DNA of 64,000 bases, from the NCBI GenBank assembly GCA_002839335.1, contig PGXU01000009.1, positions 1 to 64,000 on the forward strand. The letters run 5' to 3'. Each line of letters opens with the position of its first letter. Within the stretch, counting starts at the first letter, position 1. Under the pieces are notes generated by a model. It saw only the letters and a program-made list of their open reading frames with translations. It was not told the DNA's origin and made no database searches. The translations under genes and the position numbers were made by a program. This document shows positions 34,430-43,543 of this stretch, one piece after another. Source of the DNA: Spirochaetae bacterium HGW-Spirochaetae-4. GTDB lineage: Bacteria; Spirochaetota; Spirochaetia; Sphaerochaetales; Sphaerochaetaceae.

Positions 34430-35134
34430 ATGATACTTATCATGTTTGGAGCGCCTGGTGTTGGAAAAGGAAGCCAGGCGAGATTTCTTTCGGAAGCATT
34501 GCAAATTCCACATATCTCGACCGGGGATTTATTTCGTGAAAATGTTGCTAACCGTACCGAACTGGGAAAGCTAGTGAAAATCCATATGGATAACGGATCG
34601 CTGGTGCCGGATGAGATGACCATAGGATTAATAATGGATCGGATTCGTCAAGCCGACTGCAAGCAAGGATTCATTCTTGACGGATTTCCGAGAACGATTT
34701 CCCAAGTTGAGCATTTAGAAAAGAGCTTGAAAGCAGAAATGCGGGCTATCGATACAGTAGTCAATATTACTCTGGATGATGCGAAAATCATTGATCGTGT
34801 GACGGGTAGGCGTATCTGTCCATCATGTAATTCTGTCTACCATCTGGCATACCATAAACCTTACAGTGTGGGTCGATGCAACAACTGCACTACCGATCTC
34901 GTACAACGGGTCGATGACACAGAATCAACTGTATTGAGGAGATTACAAGTGTACTATGCCCAAACGGAACCGGTGCTATCATATCTAAGAGACAGGTATG
35001 CGGTGGTGGATGTAGTAAGTGAAGACGATATCAACGATACGACGCGAAAAATTTATAGTAGCCTGGATCTGGCTGTACATGGGGCTTCCAATAAAGATGC
35101 TCGATATATGCGATTGCCCAGCGGTTGTGCTTGA
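34430..35134 (+). CDS. adk: adenylate kinase (zinc LID type)
   Basis: 234 residues. Walker A 'FGAPGVGKGSQARFL', AMP site 'HISTGDLFRENVA' and 'FILDGFPRTISQVE', and a LID domain with two CxxC pairs ('RRICPSCNSVYHL', 'GRCNNCTTDL') that bind zinc. Converts AMP + ATP to 2 ADP. The C-terminal extension 'AVHGASNKDARYMRLPSGCA' goes beyond the usual end. It lies outside the ribosomal operon where adk is common, so it may be a second, context-specific copy tied to the DUF4914 gene. Confidence 0.93.
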   Translation: MILIMFGAPGVGKGSQARFLSEALQIPHISTGDLFRENVANRTELGKLVKIHMDNGSLVPDEMTIGLIMDRIRQADCKQGFILDGFPRTISQVEHLEKSLKAEMRAIDTVVNITLDDAKIIDRVTGRRICPSCNSVYHLAYHKPYSVGRCNNCTTDLVQRVDDTESTVLRRLQVYYAQTEPVLSYLRDRYAVVDVVSEDDINDTTRKIYSSLDLAVHGASNKDARYMRLPSGCA

Positions 35135-35151
35135 TCTATAAATTGAACGAG

Positions 35152-35184
35152 TGGGGAGGGACCAGTATATGGTCCCCTCTCCCG
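35152..35184 (+). terminator. GC hairpin after adk
   Basis: A 7-bp stem GGGACCA/TGGTCCC around GTATA, flanked by further G/C-rich pairing. It has no U-tract. Probable 3' end or stability structure of the DUF4914-adk mRNA. Confidence 0.4.
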
Positions 35185-35548
35185 AGCGAATACAAGCAAC
35201 GTAGGCATCCTCGGGTCATCACTTCCGCTGGAGATTGAATGATGTTCTTTGCGGCAGGACACCTGCTCATTTAGCTATTAAAATGGAACTAATGAAGTAT
35301 TTTCATTCAATCTCAGAATCATCATTGACGTGGGCCTTTGGATCCTTTCGGAGCAAACTTCGTTATCTATGGGTCCACGATTGTGCGGTACTTTGTAAAA
35401 TCGTAGTTTTCGATACGGCACCCGATTTGTTTTTTCGTCTACAAAGTTGCTCGTCTCCTATGAGTTTATTTCTGAAGAAAAACAGTAAGGACCAATAGGT
35501 GGCTAGCAAGGAGAAACCCTTAACAGTCAGTTGGCCTTATCATGTGGC
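35185..35548. other. region without a supported gene
   Basis: A short plus-strand frame (35235-35498) has no ribosome site, a Cys/Ser-rich composition and no recognisable pattern. I see no RNA gene or repeat here; it is probably decayed sequence. Confidence 0.5.
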
Positions 35549-37030
35549 TTAATGGTTATTTGCAGCTTTTCGAAGTCTATTATTGACTGCGATTCCAATT
35601 CCGGTTTCCGGTAGTAGCTTAACCACGATCAGTGAGAGTGATAGGCGATCGAGCTTTCTCATTGCCTGATACAATCGTTTAGCGGCCTCTTTCGGATCTG
35701 AAGAGAGACTCAGATATTCTACCGGTCCATGAAAGTCTTCAGTACTTTTTCCAAAGAGAAGTACACCCACATCACTTCTTGATGCATAATCGCTCGGATT
35801 TTCGACTATTTGGAGTGGGGTGGCTGTAGCGTAGTGGCTGGGGAGCATACCGGGACTGGTCGTTGATTCCTCAACGCTGTCGTGTTGATCCGACAATACT
35901 TTGCCGATACATGCCTCTATAGCCTTCTGGTCTATGCCCCCGGGTCTAAGAATCCTAGGTGTCTTTCCAAGAAATGATATCACGGTAGATTCGATACCCA
36001 CGATGCATGCCCCTCCGTCGATAATCGCATCGTATGTTCCCCCCAACTGTTGCTCCACATGTTGTGCGGTTGTCGGGCTTGTACAACCGAAAAGGTTTGC
36101 ACTTGGGGCGGCAATCGGTTTACCTGCGAGGCGAATCAGTTCGCGGGCCAATGGATTACTGGGCATTCTTATTGCTACCGAAGGACTATCGGCAGTCACT
36201 ATCGAAGGTACCAATGAGGATTTGGGAAGCACGACAGTCAACGGTCCAGGCCAAAAATGTGCTGTTAACGCTTTTGCTTTCTCAGGAAATTCGGTCACTA
36301 ACGGTAGCATCTGCTTCGTATCGGACACATGTACGATCAACGGGTCGTAGAATGGACGTTTTTTGGCTGCAAAGATCTTTTGAACAGCTACCGGATTTGT
36401 CGCATCCGCACCGAGTCCATAGACGGTCTCCGTCGGTAGGACGACGAGGCCGCCTTCTCTCAAAATTCCCGCTCCTTCTTGGAGGCCTTGAAGGAGGTTT
36501 TTGTAGGGAGAAGGATGAGACAGTATCCAAGATGCCATATCACTATAGGTGTGAAAGCAGATAGTGAGCACTTCTGGAAGAACTGTTTCTGTTCCAAGAT
36601 TCTTCAGGTCACAAAAGATCGATAATTTTGTACCAGCTTGAACGAGAAGTCTGCGTTCGACAGGGATACCATAGTTTCGTGAGAATTCCTCAATATGGGT
36701 ACGTGTTGAGTCTTCACTTTGGGAGAATGTATCTTTTCCAGTCAGGTAATCTGCGGTTTCAGAGAATTTGACTTCAGATTCTAATAGGAGGGAACTTAGA
36801 TGAGATTCAGTTGGATGATCCGAAATCTCTCCTTCTCCTGCAATCACCAGATGGTGGTGATGTTGCAATTCGTGCAATGCAGAAACTACGTCATCGACAA
36901 CCCCCCGATGGTTCGCTGGCATGTTGGAAGAAAATAGTTCATCGGTAAGGGATTTCTTTTCGAGAAAGATGACCAAACCATTGGAATAATCCTTTTTGAT
37001 GTGGTTTTCGTTCTGCAATGTCATCAACAA
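35549..37030 (-). CDS. degenerate HAD-like domain fused to TsaC/Sua5 threonylcarbamoyl-AMP synthase
   Basis: 493 residues. Residues ~170-370 are a TsaC/YrdC domain: 'LVVLPTETVYGLGADATNPVAVQKIFAAKKRPFYDPLIVHV', 'HFWPGPLTVVLPKSSLVP', 'VAIRMPSNPLARELI' and 'PIAAPSANLFGCTSPT'. A Sua5-like C-terminal domain ('TTSPGMLPSHYATATPLQIVEN') follows. It makes threonylcarbamoyl-AMP for tRNA t6A37. Residues 1-~165 look like a HisB/GmhB-type HAD phosphatase without catalytic residues ('VIFLEKKSLTDE' where IFLDRDGT is expected; 'QAGTKLSIFCDLKNLG' where GDKxSDI..G.NAG is expected). The added domain may regulate the enzyme. Confidence 0.85.
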   Translation of the reverse strand: MLMTLQNENHIKKDYSNGLVIFLEKKSLTDELFSSNMPANHRGVVDDVVSALHELQHHHHLVIAGEGEISDHPTESHLSSLLLESEVKFSETADYLTGKDTFSQSEDSTRTHIEEFSRNYGIPVERRLLVQAGTKLSIFCDLKNLGTETVLPEVLTICFHTYSDMASWILSHPSPYKNLLQGLQEGAGILREGGLVVLPTETVYGLGADATNPVAVQKIFAAKKRPFYDPLIVHVSDTKQMLPLVTEFPEKAKALTAHFWPGPLTVVLPKSSLVPSIVTADSPSVAIRMPSNPLARELIRLAGKPIAAPSANLFGCTSPTTAQHVEQQLGGTYDAIIDGGACIVGIESTVISFLGKTPRILRPGGIDQKAIEACIGKVLSDQHDSVEESTTSPGMLPSHYATATPLQIVENPSDYASRSDVGVLLFGKSTEDFHGPVEYLSLSSDPKEAAKRLYQAMRKLDRLSLSLIVVKLLPETGIGIAVNNRLRKAANNH

Positions 37031-37223
37031 TCTCCTCTATATGTATGTTCTGAAGCCATTTGTGTTCAATCCAATGCATTATATACGTACTATGAGAGCC
37101 GAATCAACAGATTGCTCTGATATCTGCAGTGCATTTGTTGGAGGGACTTTGATCAAGTTGGTGATGTGGTTGAAGTAGAATGTGATATAGTAATAAGAGC
37201 TAAGCATAGGGGAGGGAAGTACT

Positions 37224-38255
37224 CTGAAACGTATACTCATACTGCATACTGGCGGGACCTTCGGAATGTTGGAGAAGGAGGGGGTATGGAAACCCAATGA
37301 ACGTATCTCCAAAGACGATCTTCTATCGGTCGTACCCGAATTAGAACTGCTTGCACAAATCGATGTGGTGGTCCCCTATATCCAAGATAGTGCCGAGTTG
37401 ACGTTGGGACATATCAATCTGCTTGCTTCTACCATTGCTGACAATCGTGATGCATTCGATGGATTTGTGGTAATCCACGGTACCGATACGATGGCCTACT
37501 CGGCTTCTGCACTCTCTTTCATGTTGGCGGGTCTTGGCAAACCGGTGGTATTCACAGGTTCCCAACGTCCTTTCATGCAGATACGAACGGATGCGAAAAG
37601 CAATCTGATCAATTCAGTCGAGATTGCTGCCAGTTCCTTCAATGAGATCGCATTATTCTTTGGAAACAAGTTATTGCGTGGTAATCGGACCACCAAGGTC
37701 TCGACTTGGAAGTTTGAGGCATTCGATAGTCCAAACTTTCCCACTCTTGGTGAAGCCGGGGTGAATATCAACTTCAACCTCTACCCGGTGGGCAATCCCA
37801 CATTAGAAGCACAAGAGTTCCAACCGTTCAGCAAACTGAGGGAGACGGTGTTCGTGATTCATCTGTTTCCCGGTCTGCAGAATACCGACTTGGATTTTCT
37901 GCTACACAATGAGCGTATTGAAGCATTCATCATCGTAGCTTACGGGGCGGGAAATATGCCTACAGGGAAGGATTCGGGGTTGGTTGGTTTCATCACCTTA
38001 GCGATTGAACAAGGAAAGATAGTCGTAATAGCTACTCAATGTACCCATGGTCGTGTATCGCTCGATATCTATGAGAGTGCCCGTATCGTAAAACAGTTGC
38101 GGGTGCTGGGATGCAAGGATATGACTCTGGAAGCCGCTGTGATGAAACTCACCTATCTCCTGAGTCGTTATGATGATGACCGCCAAAAGGTTCGTACGTT
38201 ATTCGAGATGAATATCGCCGGAGAAATCACCGATGAGCACCATATTGTGCGATGA
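37224..38255 (+). CDS. ansA: L-asparaginase I with a probable CTG start
   Basis: 343 residues from CTG 37224, which is preceded by GGGAGGG. The N-terminus then reads 'KRILILHTGGTFGM', carrying the first catalytic Thr (TGGT motif). Starting at the first in-frame ATG (37266) would delete this residue. The second catalytic triad region is 'FVVIHGTDTMAYSASALSFM', and 'GKPVVFTGSQRPF' is also typical. Cytoplasmic type I asparaginase, Asn to Asp + NH3. A terminator follows. Confidence 0.9.
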   Translation: MKRILILHTGGTFGMLEKEGVWKPNERISKDDLLSVVPELELLAQIDVVVPYIQDSAELTLGHINLLASTIADNRDAFDGFVVIHGTDTMAYSASALSFMLAGLGKPVVFTGSQRPFMQIRTDAKSNLINSVEIAASSFNEIALFFGNKLLRGNRTTKVSTWKFEAFDSPNFPTLGEAGVNINFNLYPVGNPTLEAQEFQPFSKLRETVFVIHLFPGLQNTDLDFLLHNERIEAFIIVAYGAGNMPTGKDSGLVGFITLAIEQGKIVVIATQCTHGRVSLDIYESARIVKQLRVLGCKDMTLEAAVMKLTYLLSRYDDDRQKVRTLFEMNIAGEITDEHHIVR

Positions 38256-38271
38256 TGTGTACAGCGTAATT

Positions 38272-38320
38272 ACCAGATAATGTAACCATTGGAATGCAGA
38301 CGGTTGTCATCTGGTTTTTC
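38272..38320 (+). terminator. terminator after ansA
   Basis: Imperfect long stem, CCAGAT/ATCTGG at the base and AACC/GGTT above, followed by TTTTTCC. Directly after the asparaginase stop. Confidence 0.6.
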
Positions 38321-38388
38321 CCCCGGGGATTAATTATCTCCTAAAATAGAGTATTCTGTGGGAGAAAAACAAAGCAGGTGGGATAAAG

Positions 38389-39456
38389 ATGCGCGAATTC
38401 GATTACAGCAAATTGAGAGAAAGCTCATGGGATGCCGAGATACTCTCGTTCGTCGCACAGATACGTGAGTATAAGGGTAGGCAAGAGTTATACCTTAGGC
38501 AGAAGCCGATTGAGCTGGAACGGCTGGTCGAAGTGGCAAAGATCCAGAGCACTGACAGTTCGAACAGGATCGAGGGTATTGGGACATCTAATGCTCGAAT
38601 GAAACAACTGGTGGAGAATCGGACTACACCCCGGAATCGGGATGAACAGGAGATTGTGGGTTATCGTGACGTGCTAAACACAATCTGCGAAAGCTATGAA
38701 TATATTCCACTCACAGGTGATGTCATCCTACAGTTGCACCGGGACCTGCTTTCGTATACCGACAGGACGTTCGGGAAGAAGTTTAAAAACACCCAGAATT
38801 ACATCAACGAGACCCATGCGGACGGTAGTTCCTTCACCCGATTCACTCCGATTGAACCATTTGAGACACCGGAAGCCGTAGATGCGGTCTGCACTAGCTA
38901 TCGGGAGGCTCTTGCCAAGCAAGTGTTGGATTCGCTGATCTTGATTCCCCTATTTATCTGCGACTTTTTGTGTATTCATCCATTCAATGATGGCAACGGG
39001 AGGTTGAGTCGACTGCTTACCACGCTGTTGCTGTACCAAAGTGGCTTCATGGTGGGCAAATACATCAGTATCGAACAGAAGATTGAGAAAACTAAAGATA
39101 CGTACTACGACGTATTGGAGAAAGTCTCCAGCGGATGGCATGAGGGTAAGAACGACTACACTTCCTTCATCAAATATTTTCTCGGCATCGTTTTGAACTG
39201 TTATCGTGACCTCGAGGAAAGGCTTGGTTCGATGGATTATAAAAGTACCCCATATGAGATCGTGCGCAAAGCTGTGGACAGCACCTTGGGAGTGTTCACC
39301 AAAGCACAGATCCTTGAGCTCTGCCCAAGTATCGGAAGTTCCTCAGTAGAGGCTGCGCTTAAGCGCCTCAAGGAAGAGGGATACATCCTCAGCCAAGGTA
39401 ACGGCAGAAACACCGCCTACTTGCGATCTCCGACCACATATAATCTCCCGCGGTAG
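38389..39456 (+). CDS. Fic-family AMPylator, self-inhibited class
   Basis: 355 residues. Fic motif 'HPFNDGNGRLSR' (197-208) is complete, with the catalytic His and phosphate-binding loop. The N-terminal inhibitory helix has 'SNRIEG' (Ser58...Glu62-Gly63), fitting [S/T]xxxE[G/N], so activity is held off by the protein's own helix. A C-terminal winged helix ('VFTKAQILELCPSIGSSSVEAALKRLKEEGYI') suggests DNA binding and self-regulation. Targets are unknown. Confidence 0.92.
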   Translation: MREFDYSKLRESSWDAEILSFVAQIREYKGRQELYLRQKPIELERLVEVAKIQSTDSSNRIEGIGTSNARMKQLVENRTTPRNRDEQEIVGYRDVLNTICESYEYIPLTGDVILQLHRDLLSYTDRTFGKKFKNTQNYINETHADGSSFTRFTPIEPFETPEAVDAVCTSYREALAKQVLDSLILIPLFICDFLCIHPFNDGNGRLSRLLTTLLLYQSGFMVGKYISIEQKIEKTKDTYYDVLEKVSSGWHEGKNDYTSFIKYFLGIVLNCYRDLEERLGSMDYKSTPYEIVRKAVDSTLGVFTKAQILELCPSIGSSSVEAALKRLKEEGYILSQGNGRNTAYLRSPTTYNLPR

Positions 39457-40156
39457 TGATCATGTGGGAGTTTAATAAAACACCCGGGAGAATCTATTCG
39501 GTTTCAAAGCTGGGAAGGTAAAAGAGTACATTTCACAAGTAGCGTCTTGCATTCACTGCTCTGTACGATCCATCGGCGAATATACCTTTGAGTACTTCCC
39601 CCAGTTTGTTTGCATCACCCTTTAGGATTTCCAGATCGACTGTGGCTGATTTAATTACTTCTCCATTATTGCTCTACTTTTCGATGAGTAATGGTGTTAA
39701 TAATGTACAGGCTATGGCCTGAGATTTAGCAGAACTTACCTAAGGATTGTACTGGCGGGAATGTGATAATGTTCTGAGTATTTATTACTAGGTAAAACAG
39801 ATACAGAGAAGGAAACCACCGAACGCGATCCGTTACAGTGGTTTCCTAATATGACGGTTTTTGCTTTTGTGAGTGACTAGAATGTTCTGATAGGTCGCAC
39901 TCTACAAGAGCTGATTTTTCCTGCACTCTTAGATCCGTCGCCAAAATCTTCAATTGTTCCGTAGGTTTTCGTTCTATCTGATGATTCAGAAGATCTCCTA
40001 TAAGAAGATTTTCCATTCGGTTAAATGCCCTTTTGGCGTGCATTTCATTTTACCGCGCGCAAAAATATTCTTATAAAGATTTTCCTTGAGAATATTAAAA
40101 ATATGAAATATAATTTAACTAAACGTAGAAATAATACGTGAAAAGGAAATAAAAAT
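39457..40156. other. gene-poor stretch with remnants and a hairpin
   Basis: On the minus strand 39539-39664 reads 'KSATVDLEILKGDANKLGEV' followed by a plausible C-terminus ending in RRYL, like the last ~40 codons of a lost gene. A 65-residue frame (39846-40043, minus) starting MHAKRAFNRM has no good ribosome site. AT-rich sequence before 40157 carries 'TATAAT', a likely promoter of the ATPase gene. Confidence 0.35.
39811..39846. repeat. perfect inverted repeat
   Basis: GGAAACCAC (39811-39819) and GTGGTTTCC (39838-39846) form a 9-bp stem with an 18-base loop. There is no U-tract on either side. It may be a bidirectional 3' end or part of a lost mobile element. Confidence 0.4.
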
Positions 40157-41455
40157 ATGATAAAAGAATTTTCTGTAGAAAATTATCGTTCTATCAAGAC
40201 AAAACAGACGCTAAGTTTTCTTCCAAATAGTAAAATACATAATGGGTCGGATGAGTATCTTCTCACCCGAATCAATAGCTCTGTGAGTCTCCTCAAGGTC
40301 TGTGTTTTGTATGGGTACAACGCATCGGGGAAATCAAATATGTTACACGCACTGGACTTTGTACGGAACTTGGTATTATCCGGTCCGGAGACCAAGGATG
40401 AGGAAACCGGATTCACTCCATTCTTATTGGATCCTATAGCCCAAGCGCAACCGGGAACATTCTCATTGATTTTCTACATCGAAGGTATTCAATATGAATA
40501 CTTAGTTTGCTTGGATTCACAGCGAATACTATGGGAAGTTCTCCGTTTTACTCCAGAGAAAAGGATAGCCACACTCTTTTCACGCAATTATGACACAGAG
40601 AAATCTGTTTCTAAACTCAATTTTGGCTCCAAATGCACTCTATCTGCAAAGGAAAGGACGATTCTGAATGGAAATACCCTTGAGAACTCCACCACGTTAT
40701 TTGCCTATCAGAAGAGTAATATCCATTCTCCGGTACTGGATACCGTCATTTCATATTTCAGGAAAAACCTGATGCCCCTAATCACCCCAAATCATCGCTT
40801 GAGGGAATGGAGTAGAAATCGATTGGAAGCAGATGCCAAACAGAAACAGTTTTTTGTGACATTCTTGGCAAAAGCCGACTTTCAGATAGCTGACCTTGAG
40901 ATACGGAACGGGATCATTCCTATCGATGAAACCCTACTGGATAAGTTTGCAGAGCAGGGCGCCCCGAAAAGTCTCTTGGAAAAATTGAAAAATGACAACC
41001 AATTGGAAGTAAAGGAATTACTATTTTTACACGCTACAACCCAAGGAACCTATCAGATTTCTTCAGAGGATGAATCTGCAGGAACCATGCGTTACTTCGG
41101 GTTAGGAGGTGTGCTACAGCAGCTGATTGGGTCTTCTCATGTGGCCGCGATTGATGAATTGGAATCTTCCTTGCATCCAGATCTCGTCTCCTTTTTCTTG
41201 CAAATGTTCTTGCTGAATGCCAACAACTCCCAACTCATCGTCACCACCCATGCACAATACCTCATGGAACAGGATTATATGCGCAATGACATGGTTTGGT
41301 TTTGTGAGAAACAGGATAGTGGCACAAGTGAGTATTACAGCGCACAAGATTTCAAACTCCACAAAAACAATAATCTGGCTAATTTCTACCAAGCCGGAAA
41401 GCTTGGCGCGAAACCAGTTTTAGGAAGTCCTCTCTTGGGAAAGGACAAACAATGA
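40157..41455 (+). CDS. RloA/AbiLi-like AAA15 ATPase
   Basis: 432 residues. N-terminal 'MIKEFSVENYRSIKTKQTLSF' and Walker A 'YGYNASGKSNMLHAL', then the SMC/ABC-like signature region and Walker B 'VAAIDELESSLHPDLVSFFLQMF' with 'QLIVTTHAQYLME'. This is the AAA15 ATPase paired with an RloB TOPRIM protein in AbiL/RloAB defence systems. The expected partner overlaps the stop (ATGA) but is cut off after 30 codons, so the defence unit is probably inactive here. Confidence 0.88.
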   Translation: MIKEFSVENYRSIKTKQTLSFLPNSKIHNGSDEYLLTRINSSVSLLKVCVLYGYNASGKSNMLHALDFVRNLVLSGPETKDEETGFTPFLLDPIAQAQPGTFSLIFYIEGIQYEYLVCLDSQRILWEVLRFTPEKRIATLFSRNYDTEKSVSKLNFGSKCTLSAKERTILNGNTLENSTTLFAYQKSNIHSPVLDTVISYFRKNLMPLITPNHRLREWSRNRLEADAKQKQFFVTFLAKADFQIADLEIRNGIIPIDETLLDKFAEQGAPKSLLEKLKNDNQLEVKELLFLHATTQGTYQISSEDESAGTMRYFGLGGVLQQLIGSSHVAAIDELESSLHPDLVSFFLQMFLLNANNSQLIVTTHAQYLMEQDYMRNDMVWFCEKQDSGTSEYYSAQDFKLHKNNNLANFYQAGKLGAKPVLGSPLLGKDKQ

Positions 41456-41544
41456 GAAAAACGAAACAACTTAAGAAATCCATAGGAGTTGTGGGAGAGG
41501 GACTGACTGAGAGAATGTATTTTGATTACATTAGTTGTATGTAA
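41452..41544 (+). pseudogene. truncated rloB-like gene (TOPRIM start only)
   Basis: 30 codons, MRKTKQLKKSIGVVGEGLTE then RMYFDYISCM, stop. 'VVGEGLTERMYFDYI' is the first TOPRIM motif ('EGxTExxYF') of RloB. It overlaps the ATPase stop as in intact RloAB operons. The remainder is absent from the following 800 bases. Confidence 0.7.
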
Positions 41545-42340
41545 AGATGAAAAACGGTCCAGTGAGTATTTCTGGGGTTAATGAGAATAGGGATAGACCT
41601 TAATGAGCCAAAAAACAGGCTCTTTTAAAAAAGACATTTTCTTTCGATTCACAATCTATCCAAGTTGTGGTAAATGTCGAACCCTTATAAAACTCAACAA
41701 CGGCTGCATCTTGGAACAGTCGTTGCTTCAACGTTTGGGAAAACACACAAGTTGTTCTCGTGAATGAATGCTAACTAGGTTGCCTCCGGATGTCAAGGAT
41801 ACGTATTCAATTCAATGAGTGCAATACGGATTAAGAACGATATTTTGCCCATACTAATGGGCCTTTTCATGTGGAAGTAAAGCTGGGTAATAGCGTTTTA
41901 TATAAACCATATGAGATAAAAGCGATGCTTATAATTGAATACGTAAGGAAAAAAGAGCGTAGGCATAGCGCTTCAGATGGTAGACCGAATTGTATTATGA
42001 TTAAACTATCAGATAATTCTAACCTTTTAGTATTTCACAGATTATCGAACTGAGATTCTACTTTTCGATGAAAAATAACCAATCTTCTACATTCGTTTCC
42101 AAGAACTTTGGTAGTTTTGAGTGTAGCGTTCAGGTGCCTTTTGGGCGCATACGAATTTAAATCCGGTGCGAGCAGGTTTTTTTGATGATTTTGTCATACA
42201 TATTTGCTTTCTCATTCTCGCTCAAACGCAGCACCTCAGCTACATCTACCAGTCAATCCTTGGTTAATGAAGCATGACGGTTATTTTAGCAATAGATCAT
42301 ATTTGTAAAAGAACTGCCAATTATATTCTAAGAAAACAAT
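41545..42340. other. decayed AT-rich stretch
   Basis: No supported complete gene. A plus-strand frame at 41871-42053 (MEVKLGNSVLYKPYEIKAML) looks protein-like but lacks a ribosome site and partners. The stretch probably results from the deletion that removed the rest of rloB. Confidence 0.35.
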
Positions 42341-43543
42341 TTACTGAAACAAGCATTTTAAACCTCTTGTCTCCAACATCTCGGAGAATAGAGAATAGTT
42401 ACCGGTTTCATATCGTATACGGCCAGCAAGAATAGCGGGAGAACGTTTTAGCTCTTTTGATGTTGTTAATATTTTAGAGGGAGACCAAAAGGATGCATCA
42501 CTTAATTCACTAACTGTTATCTTTGTTGGTGGGATTAAATATTCCATAGCGAAATGATTTGCCTCTTGTTCTAGTTGGGAATCACATTCATTTGGACTAG
42601 GAGAAGTGTCATCAAAAAATGCTTTATTATCCGATTCGTTATAAAGATGTTTAACGACATGCCCTAACTCATGTAAAAGGGTAAACCAAAAGTTATCAAC
42701 TCGATCATGTCTCAAAGAAAGAACAATCATAGGTTTGTCATCATGAGATTTGAAAGCTGCACCATCTACATAAGTCTTAGAGAGATGTTGTTCTATAACA
42801 AAACGGATTCCATATGTTTTAAGGTAGTCTTTTACTAATAGCGGACCTTTGGAGTACATACTGAATGAGAGCAATTCCTCGAAGAATGAATTATCGAGAG
42901 AATCTAAAGAGAAATCATCTACCTCGTCTGAAGATGCTTTTTGAAGGATATGCGCCTGCCAAGCAAGCAATGCATTAAGATTTGGTTTTGCCTTTTCTAA
43001 TGATTGCTTACAATAAATTGTCTGGGGAATTCTACCACCAAATTGACGGAATAAGTTAGACATAGCTTCTTCAAAGTACTCTCTAACTTGAGAAATTTTA
43101 TTAAAACTGGAAAAATATCCTAACTTAAACATTTCAGGAACGGGATAATTTTCATAGGTGAATTGTTTCTCTGGAACTTGGTTCTGCTGTGTATCCTGAA
43201 GAAGAATTTCAGCTGGTATGTTCAGTTCTTCATGAAGTTTTCTGATCATAGAAAGACTAAGTGGCCGTTTCCTATTCAGAATTTCAGATACCTTGCTCTG
43301 GCTACCAATAATAGGGATGAGGTCTCTTCTTCCCAGTCCTTGTTGATCCATAACGAATAAAACTGCATCAATGGGGTCAGGGAGGTCAACAGGAAAAGAT
43401 TCTTCTTCATAGAATGATATCAATGAGGTAAATAATTCAATTTCTTCGTTGGTGTCTTTCGATTCAGGTTGTTCCATCAGCGACTCTATATATTTTAGGG
43501 CCATCTCATAATCGTGATCATTCTTCAATAGTTTTGGTTTCAT
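42341..43543 (-). CDS. HigA-type antitoxin with ImmA/IrrE metallopeptidase domain
   Basis: 400 residues. The N-terminal third holds a Cro-like HTH ('VLFVMDQQGLGRRDLIPIIGSQSKVSEILNRKRPLSLSMIRKLHEEL'), the HigA pattern. The C-terminal half is an ImmA/IrrE-type zinc peptidase: 'WFTLLHELGHVVKHL' (HExxH-type HELGH) and 'EQEANHFAMEYLIPP'. It lies directly downstream of the toxin gene, with a one-base overlap. The peptidase may process the antitoxin or a partner and so switch the module under stress (inference). Confidence 0.85.
   Translation of the reverse strand: MKPKLLKNDHDYEMALKYIESLMEQPESKDTNEEIELFTSLISFYEEESFPVDLPDPIDAVLFVMDQQGLGRRDLIPIIGSQSKVSEILNRKRPLSLSMIRKLHEELNIPAEILLQDTQQNQVPEKQFTYENYPVPEMFKLGYFSSFNKISQVREYFEEAMSNLFRQFGGRIPQTIYCKQSLEKAKPNLNALLAWQAHILQKASSDEVDDFSLDSLDNSFFEELLSFSMYSKGPLLVKDYLKTYGIRFVIEQHLSKTYVDGAAFKSHDDKPMIVLSLRHDRVDNFWFTLLHELGHVVKHLYNESDNKAFFDDTSPSPNECDSQLEQEANHFAMEYLIPPTKITVSELSDASFWSPSKILTTSKELKRSPAILAGRIRYETGNYSLFSEMLETRGLKCLFQ

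Noticed and set aside
35235-35498. 87-codon plus-strand frame after adk
   Set aside because: No ribosome site, odd composition and no family resemblance.
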